Part shown: piece after piece, positions 1 to 5,606 of the stretch
How positions within the stretch are numbered: the first letter of the stretch is position 1
Layout: the number at the start of each line of letters is the position of its first letter
Origin: an uncultured Nocardioides sp.
GTDB taxonomy: Bacteria; Actinomycetota; Actinomycetes; Propionibacteriales; Nocardioidaceae
Direction: 5' to 3'
Length of the DNA stretch: 8,136 nt
Assembly (NCBI RefSeq): GCF_946885725.1
Contig: NZ_CAMPGZ010000186.1
Span: 1-8,136 of the forward strand
Position numbers and translations under genes: made by a program
Notes under the pieces: generated by a model
What the model was told of the DNA's origin: nothing
Database searches by the model: none
Seen by the model: the letters and a program-made list of their open reading frames with translations, nothing else

Positions 1-1059
1 CAGTCCGAGCAGGTCCAGCGGTCCGGCCGCCGACTCGACGCGACCGACGAGGCCGCGGTGCCGCACCTGCGGGGAGTCGAGCGCCTCCGGGACCGTGGCG
101 ACGGGTGCGGCCGGGACGCCCGCCCGACGGAGCACCGCGTCCCAGTGGCTCGCCGGCTTCCGGCGCAGGGTGCGCTCGAGCTCGTCCTTGAGCGCGACGC
201 GGTGGTGCTTGCGGTCGTCGCGGGTCGCGAAGCGCGGGTCCGTCGTGAGCTCGTCTCGGCCGATCGCCGTACAGAGGGCCAACCACTGCTCCTGCTTGTT
301 CGCGGCGATGTTGAGCGCGCCGTCCCCGGTCTCGAACGTGCCCGAGGGCGCCGACGTGCGGTTCTCGTTGCCCATCGGCTCCGGCGTGCGGCCAGCGACG
401 AGGTAGTCGGACACGACCCAGCCCATCGTGCTGAGCGCCGCGTCGAGCATCGAGACGTCGAGGTAGGCGCCCTCGCCCGTGCGTGCCTTGCGCACCAGGG
501 CGGAGGAGATCGCGAACGCCGCCGCGAGGCCGCCGATCGAGTCGCACACCGGGTAGCCCACCCGCAGCGGCGCGGTGTCCTCGGACCCGGTGACGCTCAT
601 GATCCCGGACAGGCCCTGCACGACCTGGTCGTACGCCGGACGGTCACTCTCCGGCCCGGTCGCGCCGAAGCCCGACACCGCGCAGTAGACGAGGCCGGGG
701 TGGTCCCGCCGCAGCTCCTCCCAGCCGAAGCCGAGCCGGGCGAGCACGCCGGGCCGGAAGTTCTCCAGCAGCACGTCGGCGGTGCCCAGCAGTCGTCGGA
801 ACACGGCACGGCCGCCGTTGCTCTTGAGGTTCACCGTCACCGACCGCTTGCCGCCGTTCTGCGCCAGGAACGACGCGCCGAGGTGGCGGCGGCTGAGCTC
901 GGGATCGGCGCCGAGCTGCCGGGCGAGGTCGCCGGTGCCGGGCACCTCCACCTTCACCACGTCGGCGCCGAGCAGCGCGAGCTGGTAGCCGGCGACCGGG
1001 CCGGCCAGCACGTTGGTCAGGTCGACGACGCGGACGCCGTCCAGCAGCGGCTTGCTCAC
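1..1059 (-). CDS. Family III (CaiB/BaiF) CoA-transferase, 3' end cut by window edge
   Basis: Predicted cytoplasmic enzyme that moves CoA from a donor thioester such as succinyl-CoA to a carboxylic acid. The 353 visible codons read as a typical family III transferase. The N-terminus LLDGVRVVDLTNVLAGPVAG is the family's opening nucleotide-fold strand. It is followed by GADVVKVEVP (about 31-40), NGGKRSVTVNL (about 68-78), ADVLLENFRPG (about 94-104) and a VCDSIGG segment. Asp173 of that segment sits where formyl-CoA transferase and CaiB carry the catalytic aspartate that forms the acyl anhydride. GEGAYLDVSMLDAAL (about 195-209) is also typical. Family members are near 400 residues, so roughly 45 C-terminal residues lie beyond the left edge. 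The GTG start lies inside the iclR stop (shared GTGA), so translation is probably coupled. The substrate cannot be read from sequence; the divergent carboxylate transporter suggests an imported organic acid. Racemase or CoA-ligase-like members of the same family are less likely alternatives. Confidence 0.93.
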   Translation of the reverse strand, partial: MSKPLLDGVRVVDLTNVLAGPVAGYQLALLGADVVKVEVPGTGDLARQLGADPELSRRHLGASFLAQNGGKRSVTVNLKSNGGRAVFRRLLGTADVLLENFRPGVLARLGFGWEELRRDHPGLVYCAVSGFGATGPESDRPAYDQVVQGLSGIMSVTGSEDTAPLRVGYPVCDSIGGLAAAFAISSALVRKARTGEGAYLDVSMLDAALSTMGWVVSDYLVAGRTPEPMGNENRTSAPSGTFETGDGALNIAANKQEQWLALCTAIGRDELTTDPRFATRDDRKHHRVALKDELERTLRRKPASHWDAVLRRAGVPAAPVATVPEALDSPQVRHRGLVGRVESAAGPLDLLGL

Positions 1060-1820
1060 AGCAGTGCCGCCACGGCGCCGAGCCCGACCTCGTCGAGCCT
1101 GCGGGCGGTTGCCACCACGGCCTCGACGTACCCGGGGATCCGCTCGGCGGTGAACCGCGACGTCGGCCCGCTCACCGACAGCGCGGCGATCACACGGCCG
1201 TCCTCGCCGTGCAGCGGGGCGGCGACGGCGGAGGCGCCGAGCTCGCGCTCGCCGTGGGAGACGGCGTACCCGGTCTCGCGGATCGACGCGACCTGCCGGG
1301 CCAGCGTGCCGGCGTCGAGGTCGGGATCGGCCTCGGCCAGCGTGCCGACCAGGTCGTCGGGCGCGCCGGACAGCAGCACCTTCGCGGTGGCGCCGCGGCC
1401 GAGCGGCATCGGCTCGCCGACGGCGACCATGCTGCGGACCGTGGCGGTGCCCTCCTCCTGCGCGATCGACACCCGCTGCACGGCCTGCCGCACGTAGACG
1501 TTGACGGTCTCGCCGCAGCGCTCGACCAGCTCGCGCATCGCCGCGCGGGCCTCCGGCGAGACGTCCCACAGCCGGTCGGCCAGCCTCACCCAGCGCAGCC
1601 ACGCGGGGCCGCAGGTGTACGTCGTCTCGGCGACGCGCGCGACCAGGCCGCGCGACTCCAGCGTGGCGAGCAGGCGGACCGCGGTCGTCTTCGGCAGGCC
1701 GGTGCCCGCGACGATCTCGCGGAGCGTGCGGGTGGTGTGGTGCTCGTCGAGCAGGGCGAGCACGTCGAGCGCGCGCTGGATGCTGCGCACGCCGTCGGGG
1801 CCGGGGGATGCGGTGGTCAA
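1056..1820 (-). CDS. IclR-family transcriptional regulator
   Basis: DNA-binding regulator of 254 residues, the usual IclR length. A winged helix-turn-helix occupies about residues 11-75: VRSIQRALDVLALL, then TLREIVAGTGLPKTTAVRLL with the recognition helix around 42-54, then the wing ESRGLVARV. The C-terminal effector-binding (GAF-like) domain spans about 85-250 and carries family signatures such as PLGRGATAKVLL, GYAVSHGERELGASAVAAPL and ALSVSGPTSRF. The start chosen is TTG at 1820. An in-frame stop at 1853-1851 excludes a much longer protein, and GTG at 1790-1788 (codon 11) is a possible alternative that would still keep the whole HTH. The Shine-Dalgarno sequence before TTG is weak. The gene is co-oriented and overlapping with the CoA-transferase and divergent from tctCBA. 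It therefore probably controls one or both units through the intergenic region in response to the substrate or its CoA derivative; that role is inferred. Confidence 0.93.
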   Translation of the reverse strand: MTTASPGPDGVRSIQRALDVLALLDEHHTTRTLREIVAGTGLPKTTAVRLLATLESRGLVARVAETTYTCGPAWLRWVRLADRLWDVSPEARAAMRELVERCGETVNVYVRQAVQRVSIAQEEGTATVRSMVAVGEPMPLGRGATAKVLLSGAPDDLVGTLAEADPDLDAGTLARQVASIRETGYAVSHGERELGASAVAAPLHGEDGRVIAALSVSGPTSRFTAERIPGYVEAVVATARRLDEVGLGAVAALL

Positions 1821-1835
1821 GGAGGGATCCGTCCT

Positions 1836-1843
1836 GGTCCGTT
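1836..1843 (+). repeat. GGTCCGTT direct repeat, copy 1 (iclR leader)
   Basis: The 8-base word GGTCCGTT here recurs exactly at 1940-1947, about 104 bases away. The following bases are also similar (TCCG against TTCCG after the shared GGTCCG). This copy lies 16 bases upstream of the iclR TTG start. The second copy is the right part of a palindrome near the tctC promoter. It could be an operator half-site that lets IclR bind on both sides of the region; this is inferred from position only. Confidence 0.35.
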
Positions 1844-1861
1844 CCGTGGTTCAGGCGACCC

Positions 1862-1890
1862 ACGGTACGGATCGGAGAAGAGCGTGGCCA
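1862..1890 (-). promoter_or_regulatory. Candidate iclR promoter
   Basis: Read on the minus strand, TGGCCA (1890-1885, four of six matches to TTGACA) is followed after 17 bases by TACCGT (1867-1862), which fits the actinobacterial TANNNT -10 pattern. Transcription would begin around 1855 and give a leader of about 35 bases to the TTG at 1820. This is a pattern match by eye; GC-rich promoters are weakly conserved, so it is tentative. Confidence 0.3.
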
Positions 1891-1903
1891 GGGCCGCACG
1901 CAT

Positions 1904-1921
1904 GACCACAAAGACCACAAA
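1904..1921 (+). repeat. Tandem direct repeat GACCACAAA x2
   Basis: Two perfect, adjacent 9-base copies lie at 1904-1912 and 1913-1921. They sit upstream of the proposed tctC promoter, and the second copy overlaps the left arm of the inverted repeat at 1912-1935. Tandem 9-base spacing puts the two copies on nearly the same helical face, which would suit a dimeric or cooperative regulator. No factor can be assigned from sequence alone. Confidence 0.5.
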
Positions 1922-1935
1922 CTGTCTGATGGTCT
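1912..1935. promoter_or_regulatory. Inverted repeat AGACCA-N12-TGGTCT, candidate operator
   Basis: The perfect 6-base arms are AGACCA at 1912-1917 and TGGTCT at 1930-1935, with a 12-base spacer. Arm centres are 18 bases apart, under two helical turns. If tctC transcription starts near 1976, the repeat would cover about -64 to -41, the usual place for an activator. It may bind IclR, or the response regulator expected beside the sensor kinase further right. The function is inferred. Confidence 0.4.
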
Positions 1936-1936
1936 C

Positions 1937-1947
1937 AACGGTCCGTT
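1937..1947. promoter_or_regulatory. Palindrome AACGG-T-CCGTT, candidate IclR operator
   Basis: An 11-base palindrome with perfect 5-base arms around one central base. It lies where the -35 element of the tctC promoter would be expected, and its right portion recurs at 1836-1843 in the iclR leader. A regulator bound here could block polymerase. IclR proteins bind short palindromic operators of varied sequence, so assignment to the adjacent IclR rests on position only. Confidence 0.4.
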
Positions 1948-1963
1948 TCCGGCGCGGTCCTCC

Positions 1964-1969
1964 TAGCGT
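1964..1969 (+). promoter_or_regulatory. Candidate -10 element of the tctCBA-usp operon
   Basis: TAGCGT matches TANNNT and lies about 56 bases before the tctC start, giving a leader near 50 bases. No good -35 is seen at 16-18 bases upstream. With the palindrome and inverted repeat directly upstream, this suggests an activator-dependent or tightly regulated promoter. Tentative. Confidence 0.3.
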
Positions 1970-2013
1970 GACGCCGGTCACCACCCCCCAGATCGACCCC
2001 ACCCCTGATCAAC

Positions 2014-2020
2014 GAGGAGG
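2014..2020 (+). promoter_or_regulatory. Strong ribosome binding site of tctC
   Basis: GAGGAGG lies five bases before the ATG at 2026. It closely matches the anti-Shine-Dalgarno and fixes the tctC start. It is the strongest initiation signal in the operon, in keeping with the excess of binding protein usual over the membrane subunits. Confidence 0.85.
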
Positions 2021-2025
2021 ATCCG

Positions 2026-3042
2026 ATGCGCGCTCCCCGCCGCTCGGTCGTTCGCCGTACCGCCGCCGTCGCGGCCGCTGTCGGCACCGCCCTGACCCTG
2101 GCCGCCTGCAACCAGTCCGCCGGGGGCGGCGCCACGTCGGCCGAGGAGTTCCCGTCCAAGACTGTGGACGTCATGGTCCCCGCGGCCGCCGGCGGCGGCT
2201 GGGACTCCACCGCCCGCACCATGCAGAAGGTCATCCAGGACGAGGACGTCGTGTCCGAGCCCGTCGAGGTCTTCAACGTCGAGGGCGGCGGTGGCGCGAC
2301 CGGCCTGTCGCAGCTCCAGAAGGACAAGGGCGACCCGCACGCGCTGATGGTCACCGGCCTGGTGATGATCGGCGCCCTCGAGCAGGCCAACTCGCCCGTG
2401 TCGTTCGACGACACCACCCCGATCGCCACGCTCACCAGCGAGGCCGAGGCGTTCGTCGTACCGAAGGACTCGAAGTTCCAGAGCATCGAGGACGTCGTCA
2501 AGGCCTACGAGAAGGACCCGTCGTCGGTGACCTTCGGCGGCGGCTCCGCGGGCGGCTCCGACCAGCTCGTCGTGGCCGAGCTGATGAAGGAGGCGGGCGC
2601 CGACCCGTCGAAGATGAAGTACGTCGGCTACTCCGGTGGTGGCGAGGCCATCGCCGGCATCCTGTCCGGTGACGTGGCCGTCGGCGTCTCAGGCGTCAGC
2701 GAGTTCGAGGAGCAGATCGCGAGCGGCGACATGCGGCTGCTGGCGATCAGCACCGCCGAGACCCAGGAGGTGGCGGGCGAGGAGGCCACCACCCTCCAGG
2801 ACGCCGGCTACGACATCGACTTCAGCAACTGGCGCGCGCTCGTCGCGGCACCCGGCCTCTCCGACGACGCCAAGCAGCAGGTCACCGACGTCGTGGACGA
2901 GATGCACGGGACCGAGAGCTGGAAGAAGGCGCTCGAGGACAACGGCTGGGCCGACTTCTACAAGACCGGCGACGAGGCCCAGCAGTACATCGACGACGAG
3001 GTGCAGCGCGTCGCGGACCTCTACGAGGACCTCGGGCTGTGA
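2026..3042 (+). CDS. tctC: TctC-family substrate-binding lipoprotein of tripartite tricarboxylate transporter
   Basis: Extracytoplasmic solute receptor of a TTT carboxylate transporter, 338 residues. It has an arginine-rich N-region (APRRSVVRR), a hydrophobic stretch (about 13-26) and the lipobox LAAC with lipidated Cys28. It should therefore be anchored outside the membrane after export; the paired arginines leave Tat export possible. The mature domain opens with the family signature VDVMVPAAAGGGWDSTAR (about 47-64). FNVEGGGGATGL, FGGGSAGGSDQL (about 169-180), SGGGEAIAGILSGDVAVGVSG and NWRALVAAPGLSDD, the usual TctC/Bug core, follow. The start is set by the GAGGAGG site. The stop overlaps the tctB GTG as GTGA, so the two are translationally coupled. 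The ligand is probably a di- or tricarboxylate, but the sequence does not say which. A paralogue is encoded at 5607-6614. Confidence 0.95.
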   Translation: MRAPRRSVVRRTAAVAAAVGTALTLAACNQSAGGGATSAEEFPSKTVDVMVPAAAGGGWDSTARTMQKVIQDEDVVSEPVEVFNVEGGGGATGLSQLQKDKGDPHALMVTGLVMIGALEQANSPVSFDDTTPIATLTSEAEAFVVPKDSKFQSIEDVVKAYEKDPSSVTFGGGSAGGSDQLVVAELMKEAGADPSKMKYVGYSGGGEAIAGILSGDVAVGVSGVSEFEEQIASGDMRLLAISTAETQEVAGEEATTLQDAGYDIDFSNWRALVAAPGLSDDAKQQVTDVVDEMHGTESWKKALEDNGWADFYKTGDEAQQYIDDEVQRVADLYEDLGL

Positions 3043-3548
3043 CCGAGGCACCGTCCACCACCGAGCCGGCCCTGGGTGAGCCCCAGGGCCGGCCGGTCGG
3101 CCCGTTCGCCTTCGGCGCGGGCATCGTGCTGGTCAGCGGCGTCCTGCTCAGCCAGGTGTTCGCGATCGAGACGGACGAGGGGCTCGCGCCCCAGGGACCG
3201 CGGTTCATGCCGTTCGTGGTGATCACGCTGATGCTCGCGCTCGGCCTGGTGTACGTCGCGCAGCAGGCCGCCGCCGTACGGCGTCACGAGTCGCTGCCCG
3301 CCGAGCGCTTCACGCACCTGCCGGCCGCCGCCGCGCTGGTGGCGACGCTCGTGGCCTACGCGTTCGTGGTCGGTCCGGTCGGCTACGTGCCGGCCACTGC
3401 CGTGTTCTTCGTCGTCGCCGCCCGCACGATGGGCTCCCGGCAGCTGCCGCGCGACATCGTGGTCGGCATCGGCCTGACGCTGCTCGTCTACCTGTCGTTC
3501 ACGCGCGCCCTCGGCGTCTTCCTGCCCCAGGGGGTGTTCCCGCTGTGA
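3039..3548 (+). CDS. tctB: TctB-family small membrane subunit of tripartite tricarboxylate transporter
   Basis: Small integral membrane subunit, 169 residues, of the TTT permease; it pairs with TctA, though its exact role is unknown in the family. After a soluble N-terminus of about 20 residues there are hydrophobic segments at about 22-43, 57-75, 96-112, 114-128 and 138-160. The two in the middle form a hairpin split by VGPVGYVP. The C-terminal [12 protein letters not shown] resembles the usual TctB ending. Identification rests on size, topology and position between tctC and tctA, since TctB sequences are poorly conserved. The GTG start shares GTGA with the tctC stop, and the stop shares GTGA with the tctA start, so the subunits are translated as a coupled chain. 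Confidence 0.9.
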   Translation: MTEAPSTTEPALGEPQGRPVGPFAFGAGIVLVSGVLLSQVFAIETDEGLAPQGPRFMPFVVITLMLALGLVYVAQQAAAVRRHESLPAERFTHLPAAAALVATLVAYAFVVGPVGYVPATAVFFVVAARTMGSRQLPRDIVVGIGLTLLVYLSFTRALGVFLPQGVFPL

Positions 3549-5095
3549 GCCAGTTCGGCGACCTGATGGGCGGCTTCGCGACCGTCCTCAGCCCCGAGAT
3601 GCTGCTGTTCGCGATCATCGGGGTCACCCTCGGCACGCTCGTCGGCGTGCTGCCGGGCATCGGCCCGGCCGTCACGATCGCGCTGCTGCTGCCGGTCACG
3701 TACGGGTTCGAGAGCCCGATCCCGGCGTTCATCATGTTCGCGGGCATCTACTACGGCGCGATGTACGGCGGGTCGACCACGTCGATCCTGCTGAACACAC
3801 CGGGCGAGTCCGCGTCGGTGGCGACCGCCATCGAGGGCCACGAGATGGCCAAGCGCGGTCAGGCCCGTGCCGCGCTGGCGACCGCGGCCGTCGGCTCTTT
3901 CGTCGCCGCGCTCATCTCGACCGCGCTGCTCGCGCTTGTCGCGGAGCCGATCGGCCGGCTGGCCGTCACCTTCCGCGCCACCGACTACTTCGCGCTGATG
4001 ATCCTGGCGCTCGTCACCGTCACCGCGCTCGTCGGCAACTCGCTGGTGCGCGGCCTGATCTCGCTGCTGCTCGGCATCACGGTCGGCTTCATCGGGCTGG
4101 ACGGAATCTCCGGCCAGCCGCGGCTGACCTTCGACAGCCCGCTGCTGTTCAACGGCATCGACGAGGTACTGCTGATCATCGGCCTCTTCGCGATCGGCGA
4201 GACCCTCTACGTGCTGGTCAAGGGCCGCACCCGGCCGGGCCAGGTCGCGCCGCTCGAGCCGGTCCGCGGCGGCTTCATGTGGCTGTCGCGCGACCAGTGG
4301 CGGCGCTCGTGGGGCCCGTGGGTCCGCGGTGCCGGCTTCGGATTCCCGTTCGGCGTACTGCCGTCCGGTGGCGCCGAGCTGCCGACGTTCCTCTCGTACA
4401 CCTACGAGAAGCGGCGCTCGCGCGGCAAGGACGAGTTCGGCAAGGGCGCGATCGAGGGCGTCGCCGGCCCCGAGGCCGCCAACAACGCGTCGTTCTCCGG
4501 CGTGCTCGTTCCGCTGCTGACGCTCGGCCTGCCGACCTCCGCGACCGCGGCGGTCATGCTGGCGGCGTTCAAGATCTTCAACGTGCAGCCCGGTCCACAG
4601 CTGTTCGAGAAGTCGCCGGACCTGGTGTGGGCGCTGATCGCGTCGCTGTTCGTCGGCAACGTCATGCTGCTCGCGCTGAACCTGCCGCTCATCCGGCTGT
4701 GGGTGAAGGTGCTGGAGATCCCGAGGCCGCTGCTGTACGCCGGGATCCTGCTGTTCGCGACGCTCGGCATCTACTCGGTGTCGGGGACGGTCACGGACAT
4801 CCTGATCGCCTACGCCATCGGAGTGGTCGGGTTCCTGATGCGGCAGTTCGACTTCCCGATCGCGCCGACGATCCTCGGCGCGATCCTCGGCCCCGAGCTG
4901 GAGAACCAGTTCCGGCGCGCGCTGAACGTCGGCAACGGCGACCTGACGGTGTTCGTCACCCGGCCGCTGTCGCTGTTCATCCTGCTGCTCGCAGCCGGGG
5001 CGTTGCTGCTGCCCTACGCTCCACGCATCGTCGCGCGGCTGCGGGGGAAGGATGCCGAGGACGCCAAGAAGCTCGCCTTCGCGGACGAGGACTGA
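3545..5095 (+). CDS. tctA: TctA-family large membrane subunit of tripartite tricarboxylate transporter
   Basis: Large permease subunit, 516 residues (family about 500), with roughly a dozen hydrophobic segments, that carries the substrate released by TctC across the membrane. Family motifs are present in both halves. In the first half are [12 protein letters not shown] (30-41) and [20 protein letters not shown] (69-88). In the second are GVLPSGGAE (270-278), [10 protein letters not shown] (284-293), [12 protein letters not shown] (304-315) and [13 protein letters not shown] (326-338). The two halves look like an internal duplication, as is known for TctA. The second-half PSGG and PTS versions differ from the more common PGxG and PGS, as discussed under findings. 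The cytoplasmic tail is charged (residues about 499-516). GTG start overlaps the tctB stop. Long open frames on the opposite strand are GC-rich shadows. Confidence 0.95.
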   Translation: MSQFGDLMGGFATVLSPEMLLFAIIGVTLGTLVGVLPGIGPAVTIALLLPVTYGFESPIPAFIMFAGIYYGAMYGGSTTSILLNTPGESASVATAIEGHEMAKRGQARAALATAAVGSFVAALISTALLALVAEPIGRLAVTFRATDYFALMILALVTVTALVGNSLVRGLISLLLGITVGFIGLDGISGQPRLTFDSPLLFNGIDEVLLIIGLFAIGETLYVLVKGRTRPGQVAPLEPVRGGFMWLSRDQWRRSWGPWVRGAGFGFPFGVLPSGGAELPTFLSYTYEKRRSRGKDEFGKGAIEGVAGPEAANNASFSGVLVPLLTLGLPTSATAAVMLAAFKIFNVQPGPQLFEKSPDLVWALIASLFVGNVMLLALNLPLIRLWVKVLEIPRPLLYAGILLFATLGIYSVSGTVTDILIAYAIGVVGFLMRQFDFPIAPTILGAILGPELENQFRRALNVGNGDLTVFVTRPLSLFILLLAAGALLLPYAPRIVARLRGKDAEDAKKLAFADED

Positions 5096-5101
5096 GAGGA
5101 G
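5096..5101 (+). promoter_or_regulatory. Ribosome binding site of the usp gene
   Basis: GAGGAG directly follows the tctA stop and lies five bases before GTG at 5107. This optimal spacing decides the start, and gives usp its own initiation signal, unlike the GTGA-coupled tctB and tctA. Confidence 0.8.
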
Positions 5102-5106
5102 CCGTC

Positions 5107-5505
5107 GTGGACCGGGACGTGATCGTGGTCGGATGGACACCCACGCCACAGGGGGACGCCGCCGTCCGGGCGGCTGTCGAGGAGGCAGGGCGGAGGAACG
5201 GCGTGCTGCACGTGGTCAACGCCAGCGGCGGCGACTCGTTCGTGGACCACAAGCTCGCCTCGACCGAGCAGCTCGACGCCCTGCGCGAGCGGCTCGCCGA
5301 TCAGGGCGTGGAGCACGAGGTGGTGCAGCAGGTCGGCCGGCTCGAACCCGCCGAGGAGATCCTCGAGGCCGCCGACAAGCTCGGCGCCGCGCTGATCGTG
5401 CTCGGGATCCGGCGCCGTACCCCCGTCGGCAAGCTGCTGATGGGCTCCACCGCCCAGCGGGTGCTGCTGCACGCGACGTGCCCGGTGCTGGCCGTCAAGG
5501 CCTGA
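5107..5505 (+). CDS. Universal stress protein (UspA-like) single-domain protein
   Basis: Small cytoplasmic Usp-fold protein, 132 residues, one domain. The first strand reads DVIVVGWTPTPQGDAAVRAA, and the C-terminal half contains ALIVLGIRRRTPVGKLLMGS (95-114) and then CPVLAVKA. The nucleotide-binding motif G-x2-G-x9-G-S/T is recognisable as Gly100, residue 103 and Gly113-Ser114, but the middle glycine is Arg103. ATP binding is therefore plausible rather than certain. The GTG start is fixed by the GAGGAG site. It lies 11 bases after tctA on the same strand and is almost certainly cotranscribed. Usp proteins encoded with secondary transporters can modulate transport, for example TeaD with the TRAP transporter TeaABC of Halomonas. 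A role tuning TctCBA is an inference by analogy. Confidence 0.92.
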   Translation: MDRDVIVVGWTPTPQGDAAVRAAVEEAGRRNGVLHVVNASGGDSFVDHKLASTEQLDALRERLADQGVEHEVVQQVGRLEPAEEILEAADKLGAALIVLGIRRRTPVGKLLMGSTAQRVLLHATCPVLAVKA

Positions 5506-5606
5506 CTGTCCACAGGGGCGCCCACGCGAAACTTGCACCAAACACGCGAAGTTTCGGCCCGGTTGCGCCGGGATCCCAGCAGCCGGTGGTATCCCGACAG
5601 GCCCAG
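5506..5606. terminator. Convergent intergenic region with inverted repeats, probable bidirectional terminator
   Basis: The usp gene (plus) and the second tctC (minus) converge on these 101 bases. They contain the palindrome GGGCGCCC (5516-5523), a stem CGAAACTT/AAGTTTCG (5527-5534 with 5549-5556, 14-base loop), a compact hairpin CCCGG-TTGCG-CCGGG (5558-5572), and CGGGAT/ATCCCG (5569-5574 with 5591-5596), which competes with that hairpin. No U-tract is present, as is common in high-GC actinobacteria. Termination in both directions is the simplest reading; it is inferred from position and structure. Confidence 0.55.
5523..5556. repeat. Interleaved direct and inverted repeat CACGCGAA / CGAAACTT
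   Basis: CACGCGAA occurs at 5523-5530 and again at 5543-5550, exactly 20 bases apart (about two helical turns). The bases after each copy are mirror halves (ACTT and GTTT), so the same element also forms the 8-base inverted repeat CGAAACTT/AAGTTTCG. It could be part of the terminator or a small dispersed intergenic repeat. Confidence 0.55.

Larger units (their letters stand above)
1821..2025. promoter_or_regulatory. Divergent intergenic control region between iclR and tctC
   Basis: This 205-base non-coding stretch separates two back-to-back units and must hold both promoters. It contains a tandem 9-base repeat, an inverted repeat with 6-base arms, an 11-base palindrome and a distant 8-base direct repeat, each listed separately. 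No convincing gene was found in it: the open frame from the ATG at 1902 has no Shine-Dalgarno and continues out of frame into tctC. The tctC-proximal half is noticeably more A/T-containing than the flanking genes, as expected for promoter DNA. Confidence 0.75.

Noticed and set aside
58..1497. Long plus-strand open frame opposite the CoA-transferase and iclR genes
   Set aside because: Low-complexity Arg/Ala/His-rich translation with no motif; it crosses two well-supported minus-strand genes.
1902..2025. Possible upstream small ORF from ATG 1902 (MTTKTTNCLMV...)
   Set aside because: No Shine-Dalgarno; the reading frame is offset from tctC and runs on for a long way only because GC-rich DNA has few stops. 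Its first codons are just the tandem GACCACAAA repeat.
3488..5149. Very long minus-strand open frame antisense to tctA (over 500 codons)
   Set aside because: The product is rich in Arg, Gln, Asp and Glu with no domain, which is the usual complement shadow of a GC-rich membrane-protein gene. The plus strand encodes an unmistakable TctA.
4279..5505. In-frame extension of usp back into tctA as a large fusion protein
   Set aside because: The upstream part is an Arg/Ala-rich out-of-frame reading of tctA; a perfect GAGGAG site with GTG at 5107 defines the real usp start.
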